64,000 nucleotides of DNA, from contig CANTUR010000193.1 of the NCBI GenBank assembly GCA_947683625.1, forward strand, positions 1,240,001 to 1,304,000. The letters run 5' to 3'. Below the pieces are notes generated by a model that worked only from the letters and a program-made list of their open reading frames with translations, did no database searches and was not told where the DNA came from. The stretch comes from Mallotus nudiflorus. Lineage: Eukaryota; Streptophyta; Magnoliopsida; Malpighiales; Euphorbiaceae. Position numbers and translations under genes: made by a program. This document shows positions 56,539-64,000 of the stretch, in pieces (position 1 is the stretch's first letter; every line of letters starts with the position of its first letter).

Positions 56539-57581
56539 TGATAGTGTGAAACTATTTTGTTTGCATCTTTATATATATATATATCATTACATTGCATGCA
56601 TTTTGATTTTTAGAAAGTAGAAGGGACAAATTATTGACACATGGCTTGGTTGGCCCAAGAATAAAGGCCTAATGACAAAATTTCAAAAAAAATAATCCAG
56701 AATAATATAAAGTATGGTCTCTTTCTCCCTTAATAGTCTAGTGGCCCAAAGTAAGCCCTATAATGACATCACTAAGGTGGCACCTTAGCACTAAGGTAGT
56801 GCACCTTAGCAATATTGAGCTATTTTTAAAAATACAATAGAGAAAACCACATTGCAATGTGATTTCTTCAACTTTTTGCATGGAAAGTTATTACTAATAG
56901 GTGAGAGAATGTTAAGGAGTTTTAGAGTGATATCTAAACTGAAAAAAGGGAAAAATTAAGATGGGAGAAATGAGACAAAGAAAAGGGAGGAGAAACTAGC
57001 AATGTAAATAAAAAGAAAAGAACATTGAAAAAAGGGGGCAACATAAAAAATAGAGAGAAAATAGAAAAAAGGAAAAAGGAAAAAATTAAGACAAAGACCT
57101 AGGAGGAAAATTTAGGAAAGGAAATATAGAATTGGGAATAGCTCATCAAAGGGAATTGAGATTGAAGAATAAAGGTGTTGCAATAACATAAGAGAGGGAA
57201 AACAAACAATACAGGCTCTAACTTGCTAAAGAAAGGAGATTCTAGGCTTTACACTGCTCAAGAATCATTGTTATCATACTGAAGTTTCTGATGGCTAAGA
57301 CAGGGAGTCAAACCAGTTTATGCCATAAATAGTAAGGCTTTTTTTTTCAATATTCTATTTTTCATCATTTTAAAAACCATTTTAAATTTAACCATGATGG
57401 AATGCTTATGAATTGTTTCAAGTAATTGTGTTGGCATTCTTAGTTATTATTTGTGATTTTTGTTGTATTTTTCTGTTAATTAGAATATCAAAACAACTTC
57501 AATCTAATTTTGTTTCCAGAGTGATAAGATGACACTTTTCAATGGGGCACCATCTTTACATGTTAAGGTGAATTCACTACG

Positions 57582-57645
57582 CATTAGTAGTGTAAAGACA
57601 ATGTCTTTATACAAAGACATCGCCTTTACCACTTATGGTGCGGAA
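57582..57645. repeat. Imperfect hairpin with AAAGACA arms
   Basis: AGTGTAAAGACAATGTCTTTAT is followed at once by its diverged inverse ACAAAGACATCGCCTTTACCACT. The loop is almost absent. It resembles a subterminal fold of a small DNA transposon, but no outer ends were found. Confidence 0.55.
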
Positions 57646-60600
57646 ATTTTTTTTCTTGTATATCTACCTGCTTATCTTCATTAAATGAATTTTAGTCTGA
57701 GTTTTATGTCAATCATTTATGTTAAAGTTAAACATTCAGTTTTAAAAGGTTTTAATTAGTTTAGGATTAAAATGAATTTATGAGTTTAATTTTAATTAAT
57801 TTTTAATTTGTTTTATTTAGCAATGTAATTTTATAATTATCCAGCATAGTTAGTCCATATTTCCTTTTAAATAATATGTTTTAAAGTCGTGTTTACTTCA
57901 TATTTTTGAGAAATTTTTATTATTTAACTTGTGTCTTTTGCATAAATTGATTTAATTAATTAATCTAGAATTAGGATTAAGTTGGTTAAAATGTTAGTAA
58001 AAAATTTTAGATCTTGATTGAGTTAATAAAGTGACTTTTCTTTCTCTAATGTTTATTAATTTTAGTCTAAGCCACTTCTAATTTAATGTTTTAGGATGTA
58101 AGTATAGATTCAAATATATCTTTATTTTTACTTTATGCGTTTAGTTCATGTTTTTATTGATTTTTATTATTATTCTTTAGACTGACTCATTATTTTCTTT
58201 GCATGATTTCTTTTATTTTTATGGGATGACTAATTTAAAATTTAGTTTTTTTTTAGCATAGCGAATGAGGGAGTAGTATTTGGACTACTTTATATTTAAT
58301 CTTATCTAATTTAATTCTTATTTTCATTCTTGTAATCTTATTTTATTTATTTTCTTGTGTGCTAATAAGGGTTGTAATCATTTCTTCTCCTATCATTTCT
58401 TTATATGTGTTTTTTATTATCATTTCATTATTTTATTTTATTTTAATTTATTATTTTGTTGGATGAATGGTTGTAATTTAATGATGTGATGGAGGTGAAC
58501 TATGATGAATCTGAGAATTACATGAAAATGGTTAATTAACAATTTGGACCTAATTGTAAAGTTTAAAAATTGTGTGCAAGAAATTACAATTTTCCATATT
58601 AATAAAGAAAATGATTAAATAATTAAAAATACTAAAGTACAAGATATGAATGGAAGCCAACCGCAATGTTGGATGACACATGTCAAACGTTTATACTCAG
58701 TTTTTAAACCCAATATCTGAGAATGATTGCTAGAGTCCTCTATGAGATCCAATTGCAATAAAATGTGTTCTGAATTTCATCGGATGGCAACACCATCTTC
58801 GATCTAGAACTTATAACCCAAACTTGTATTCCTTAGTGGGCCTTGAATTTGCAAAATATCGTGATCGCCAAACATTTGAGAGCATGCTAAAATCCACCAC
58901 TCATAATTACATTAAATAACTTTTAAGTAAATAAAAGTATTAATATTAAAAGTATTGAAAAACAATGTGTCATTGCCCAAATACAAAAGTATTCGTATTA
59001 GATTGTGCAATAATAATAATATAAAACTCTTTATTATTTTTCAATATTAAGAAAACAACTAATAATTTTTCTTATTTTATAATTAATTATGGCCATAATA
59101 TTCTTTATGTAAAATTAATTTTGGAGTTGAGAAAAATAATTATAAAAATTATTGAAGGAATATCATATAATGATTTATAATATAATTGTCAAAATTCTAT
59201 GAATTATAATAAGTTTGTAATGTTAAATTATTATATAGATAAATCATATAATTTTTATATTTAAAATTTTATTTAATTAAATAATAATAATAACAATAAT
59301 ATTAATATTAATATTATTAAAATATATATTTAATATTTTATTTATTATCATGAGTCTAAAAAAAACTGCACCTAAATATTTAATAATTTTGTGAAAGGAT
59401 AAATCTACGTGGATAAAATCTATCCATGTTTTTTTGAATAAAAAAGGTATTTTGGTAAACTTAAATAGAGATTAAAGACTAATGAAAAATTATAAAAGTG
59501 TAACACCAATAATATTCTCTCTAAAAAATTTTGATCGAAGGACCATTACCATTTATCAGTAATAAATATGAAACTAAAATAAGGATTGGTCTACTCCACA
59601 CACTAATCAAGAAAACTCTTGAGTTAAGGAAAAAAGAGGAAGAGAGAGAGAGGAGGAAGCAAAAAAGAAAAAAGAAAAGAAAATTGAAAAGATGATGGTC
59701 ACGGAGATAATTATTAAACAATAGGAAGAGAAGTAATAGAGACCGGAGCAAGCAATGCAAACTATTTTTATTTAGTTTTATGTTTTAATAATTAAATAAA
59801 TATAAAGTCTAATTTATTTATTATGGTTAGCATAAATTAAATAATTAATATAAATATGTAAGTTAATATAAATACGTTAATATTTATTATGTATAAGTAT
59901 TATGATATTATTATGTATTATTTTTATAATATCAATAATTAGAATAAATATGGTAATTAAATAATTATATTAGTATAGTTAGTATAACTATTTTTAAAAT
60001 ATCAATAGGTAGTATATATATGTTAATATAATCATTATAATTAAATCAAATATTATCTCATTTCCTGTTTCGACTCACGTCTCTCTCTGTAGAGCCCCAC
60101 TGCAACTTGAAGCAATCTAGTTTCCTCATTGGAAAAGATAGGCAAAGATAAATTCAAAAATTTGTTTTGAAATGATCAATTTTTGAAAGCCTTCTTATTG
60201 ATCTTGCAAAAGACTTGGGGAATGGGAAGGACAGACAAACAAGACTCTTGTCCTTAGAATTTTTTTTTTCTTTTGCTTTAGGAGTTAATGCTTTGTGTCC
60301 TGATTGATTTATTGCTTTTGCTGTGATTGATGCGATTATTGTTGTTGTTGTCGTTACTTACTACCCGTTGTTGTGACAGATTCGTGGTGGTGATGCTTGG
60401 TTTGTGATAAGAGCGTACACAGTGGTAGCAGCTTGGTGGTGAGAAGCTGGATTTTTTATAGGGGCATATGAGGTGGTAGTGGATCAATGGTGGTGCTGGA
60501 TTTGTTACAAAGGAGTCTGTACAGTGGTCGATGACATGGATGGGTAGGAAAGAGATTCATGGGTGGGTGCAGAAGAAATGATATGGGTGAAAGGAAGATT

Positions 60601-61100
60601 AAGTTTCAAAAAATTAAATGATATTTTTTTTTGAAATTTTATATCATTATTTATGCTTTTGACTAATATAAAACTCTTAAAATTTTTAACGAAATGTAAA
60701 ATAGTTCTTAGAATCAAATTTAAAGAAGTATTTAATTTACTTTTGAAAATGGAGGAATGAACTAGTAAATTAGGACTAACCTCATAGGAGATGTTAGTAA
60801 ATTACCCTATTATTTAGTATTGTAATTATTATTTCACTTGATGTAATTGGGATGAGTGGTTCACTCTCCAAAAATTGGTGCAAATTATTAGAATTTTTGT
60901 CTCTTATAAAAGGTCATATTAGTCTTTTTAATTATTCTAAAAAAAAAATTGGATAGATTTTATCCAATCAGTACACAATGTGAAAAATCAGTCATTCATT
61001 TGTAATCTAATAACTCCATATAAACATTACAATATAAGATTATAGTTTCAATTTCCTGTTTCCTTTTAACTTCCTAGTTGTTAAAAAAAAAAACAAAAAT
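57646..61100. other. AT-rich spacer upstream of gene B, no gene recognised
   Basis: Long AT-rich tracts (59000-60050) contain TAATATTAAT-type low-complexity sequence. A GC-richer GTTGTTGTTG/GGTGGTG block lies at 60310-60500. No reading frame above background and no transposon end was recognised. Confidence 0.4.
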
Positions 61101-61149
61101 AAAATTGACACCAAACAACCTCCAATGCACCGTTTCCGTAGTATTACGT

Positions 61150-61216
61150 AACCCTCTATAAAACCCCCATATCTTTACCGCTGTATCCCACCCCACGTCT
61201 ATGAAAGCAGCAAAAG
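61150..61216 (+). promoter_or_regulatory. Gene B core promoter and 5'-UTR exon
   Basis: TATAAA at 61157-61162 lies in CTCTATAAAACCCCC. A C-rich leader follows about 30 bp later, and the first exon would end at CAAAAG|GTACCA (61216/61217). Acceptor TGTAG|GGTAATGG at 61837/61838 would place the start codon four bases into the next exon. The exon contains its own ATG at 61201. Confidence 0.6.
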
Positions 61217-61837
61217 GTACCAAAATGGAACTTTACTCTTTGAGCTTTCAGTTTCACTCTTTTTTTTTTTTAATAGATCATTTAGTTGATTCTTCAATGG
61301 CATTTATTGTATTTGATAATTGGTTTATAGGGTATAGGGTTTGTATGAGTTGTCTAGGGTTGAAATTCAAGTTATACCTGGTTATGCTTGTAATGTTTTT
61401 GTCCTTGGCATGTTTACGCTTGAACTAGGGTTGCAGATATTTATTATTATTATTTTTTAATAAATTGCAACATTATGGATAACCTTTGCTTTTAAATAAT
61501 CACTTGCCATAAATGTGAGAAATTTTACTATTTATTTTTAGTATATGTATACATAGTGAAAGATTGGAACTTGAAGTCTCCCGGATTTCTCACATCAAAT
61601 GCATTGCGAGAAGGCCAACTAGACTATGCATGATTGGCATATTTTTGAATTTGTTTTCGTGTGTTTTTTTAATATACATCTGATGATATTCTGTTATACA
61701 TTCTAATTTTAGTTAGTTGCGTAATTGTTATCATTTTTGGGTTCTTCAAGTAATTAGTGAATAATTTTAGTTTCAAGGTTATTCTTGATTTCCTTTCTGT
61801 TCCCCATGTTAATTTCACGTACATTGATCAAATGTAG
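61217..61837 (+). other. Probable 5'-UTR intron of gene B
   Basis: The intron of 621 bp is AT-rich, bounded by GTACCA and TGTAG. The part from about 61495 onward is conserved in gene A (from 41085), including the sequence up to the acceptor. A leader intron is common in plant genes. It is inferred from splice signals without transcript evidence. Confidence 0.5.
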
Positions 61838-61841
61838 GGTA

Positions 61842-63385
61842 ATGGCGGACAGTGATTATGAATATGATAGTGCTGGTTACGGCGATCAATCTGATTTTGG
61901 ATATGGTTGTCATGGAGAATATGATGATGATGATGGAGAATATGATGATGTGAAAGAAGAGTATTACGGGGGATCTGATGATGTGGAGAAAGAGTATGAC
62001 ATGGGATCTGTCTTTGAAGAAAAATATAATCATAAGGAATCTGATGTTGGATATGATTTTTCTCAATCAAGCAAAGGTGGTGAGAGAAGATCCTTTTGCC
62101 TTATTCTGTTGTGTGATTTTTGTCATTCATTTTTATGTTTGACATGCTATGGTGTTATTTGATGAATACCGATGTTTCTTTAACTATAAAATGCCTGATT
62201 AATGCTATTAAACGAGTAGGAACTTTCATTTTCAGCCTTAAAACAGGCTATTTGCTTATATAAGTATTAATCTTCACTTGTACCTCAAACTAGTTTTTTT
62301 GCTTATATAAGGGCCTGTTTTGTGCCTTAGATGGCTTTGAATTTTATAACTAAAATTATGGTTTGAATTGTCAGTTTTCTACTATGTTGGTCTATTCTTC
62401 AGTATTGAATACATTTCTGGTAACAAAACAAGTCAATTATATATTTTTTTTATGTGTTGAATTGCAAAAGTATGCATGCTATTAGCCTTTTTTTCCTTCC
62501 TATTATTGAGCTCTATATACAGCTTTTAATATAATGAGCTGGCATGATATATTTTTGGTTATATATTTACAAATCCTTCACTGCATAGCACTGACTTGGA
62601 ATGTGGATAAATTTTTGTTATTAGAAAGCATCTTGGTGATGTTAAAACTTTCAGAAAATTCTTAAGCAAATATTAGTTAACTGCATCAGTTTAATTCTGG
62701 TATGTGATTCTTTTTGGTCTTACTACTTTTTTGTATCAGTACAGTTTAGATGTATTCTGTCATCATCAGGTTAGTGCAGTTCATTATATCATTTAAGTTG
62801 TAGCATAGAATGCTGACAGTAAGGTCAGCCCATGCTATAGAAAATTATAAGATAATTGCTGTGCTACTTACCTATAAATTCTTGAATATTAGCATTGTGT
62901 ATGATCTTTTACTTTCTTGTGCTGCGTCGTTTTTGTCTTCAATTTTATTTCGTACGCCGTTTACTCATTATATTTTCTTAGCAGTCCAAATTTCTGAAGA
63001 GTAGATTGTATGATTTTTGCTCGGACCCTTTCTTATTTATTCTACAGGGAATTCAAAAACTTCTTACAGTGACACAACTCCACGGCAATCCAACAATCAC
63101 CAGTGGACTACAAAGAATAGTATTGTGGACAAGCAGACTGGGTCCTATATTCGTAAAACAGTGAAGGAAAGCAGTTCTGCTGGTGATGTATTCAAGGAGA
63201 GATCCACTGGAAGGATTGGTTACAAGGATGAGTTCAAGACTACCTCAACTTTTAAGGTTGGTGACAAAAGTGGCTATTTTGAGCATCAGAAGGAAGAGAG
63301 GTTTCGCAGAGTTGATTATGGCAAGAGCAGCAGCAATAGTAGCAGGGGAAAAAGTAGCTACTCCAGCAACAAGTATTTGAAGTAA
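61842..63385 (+). CDS. Gene B: acidic/Ser-Lys-rich protein of unknown function
   Basis: Two coding exons, 61842-62079 and 63048-63385, with a 968-bp phase-1 intron (donor GTGAGA, acceptor CTACAG), give 191 residues. The start ATGGCGGAC is conserved in gene A. The first 79 residues are very acidic and Tyr/Gly/Asp-rich (MADSDYEYDSAGYGDQ, then EYDDV and YGGSDDVEKEYD units). The last 112 are Ser/Thr/Lys-rich and mostly polar, with SYSDTTPRQSNNHQW, KERSTGRIGYKDEF, FKVGDKSGYFEHQKEERF and a Ser-rich tail ending SSNKYLK. No signal peptide, membrane segment or catalytic motif is visible, so it is probably disordered and intracellular. Conservation between A and B is highest in the KESSS..KERSTGRIGYKDEFKTTSTFKVGDK stretch, read here in parts, suggesting the functional core. 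I do not recognise the family. Confidence 0.82.
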
Positions 63386-64000
63386 CTATTACTCTTTTGA
63401 GTTTGTGGGTCTTCTATGGCAAGTGCTCATGGAGTTTAGGACTATGTCTTTAGGTGAATGTGTTACCTAATTTGCACAGTTTGCCATGTCCTACTGTTCA
63501 GTCGTAGTTTTTCTTTGGGTGAATATGTTTTTTACTAAGTTGGGTAATTTGCTATATGTCTTATGGTTAAGTAGTAGTGTTTGAAAAACAGAACAGTTTG
63601 GTTTATAATGTTATGGTATGACTTTAAGGGTCTGTTATATGGTATGCGTGGCTTGAGTATCTGATGTTAATAGAAATTAGCTTTCTCGTAAAATGGCCAG
63701 ATTCTAACAGATTCTAACTGTGCTCCATATAATTAATTAGTATTTTATGTTGTTATAATGGCTTTATTTAGTCATGGTGGCTGGTGATACCCTTGTCCTG
63801 TTGCTATTTTTTCAGAAATTTTTATTATCATTATTATTATTAATAACTTTGATCAGCTGCCTGCTCCCATCTCTCTATTAAATTCCTTTGAATTTAGAAA
63901 TAGTTGGACTCTAAAATGACTTTGGTGAATATATGTACTACGAAATAACTATGTGCGAAGCATGTGAATAGAAAAGTATTTAGATTCTGGTATTGTATAA
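63386..64000 (+). other. 3' UTR and downstream of gene B
   Basis: Homology with the gene A downstream region (51960-52260) continues to about 63690, for example TTTAGGTGAATGTGTTA and TTATGGTTAAGTAG. The duplicated block therefore includes the 3' UTR. Nothing else was recognised up to the window end. Confidence 0.55.

Overview
This window looks like nuclear DNA of a eudicot plant. It is AT-rich, shows GT..AG introns and plant-type TATA promoters, and is packed with nested plant transposable elements (Ty3/gypsy, Sirevirus-like Ty1/copia, hAT, PIF/Harbinger, Mutator-like and Helitron-like). I could not place it to species. Host coding content is small: one apparently intact two-coding-exon gene at the right end (gene B, 61842-63385 +), a damaged tandem paralogue (gene A, 41451-51928 +), and relics of other host genes. 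No bacterial-type features, CRISPR arrays, rRNA genes or credible functional tRNA genes were seen.

Layout. 1-11.3 kb: the 5' end of a minus-strand LTR element (initiator-Met primer site at 48-59, LTR from 64), then a fold-back MITE cluster (737-1171), then an old LTR retrotransposon (1922-10548). The interior of that old element is mostly decayed minisatellite built from short palindromes. 11.3-25.4 kb: a degenerate Sirevirus-like copia element on the plus strand. It is split by a young, nearly intact Ty3/gypsy element on the minus strand (12266-19445; 797-bp LTRs differing at 3 sites; target duplication GTATG) and by a non-autonomous hAT (19758-20769; 8-bp target duplication). 24.7-27.2 kb: Tat/Ogre-like debris with tandem repeats and a TATA-type promoter. 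27.8-29.4 kb: a broken, intron-bearing plant-mobile-domain gene. 30.5-31.6 kb: a PIF/Harbinger transposase pseudogene. 32.7-40.0 kb: a third LTR retrotransposon with an almost non-coding interior, whose 3' LTR edge and flank were tandemly duplicated (period about 465 bp) and carry a G19-A-G8 run.

41.1-64 kb: a tandem gene duplication. Gene B has a TATA box, a probable 5'-UTR exon and intron, and two coding exons for an acidic, Tyr/Asp/Glu-rich then Ser/Lys/Thr-rich protein of about 191 residues that I do not recognise. Gene A keeps the same exon boundaries and intron phase. It has lost the promoter-proximal part, has a 26-nt net deletion that shifts the frame near its C-terminus, and its coding intron has grown from about 1 kb to 9.8 kb. 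The extra 9 kb begins with a Helitron-like terminus (CTAG plus hairpin). It carries, all on the minus strand, an intron-retaining fragment of a receptor-like cytoplasmic kinase, the first exon of an FKBP20-1-like gene and one more coding-like exon, plus a complete solo LTR inside a kinase exon. This is the most interesting structure here: a candidate multi-gene capture (transduplication) by a mobile element inside the intron of a duplicated gene.

The spacer between genes A and B (52.3-61.1 kb) holds a 1.7-kb Mutator-like TIR element containing a GTT minisatellite, repeated small hairpins and AT-rich sequence without recognisable genes. All calls are by eye from sequence; no searches were run.
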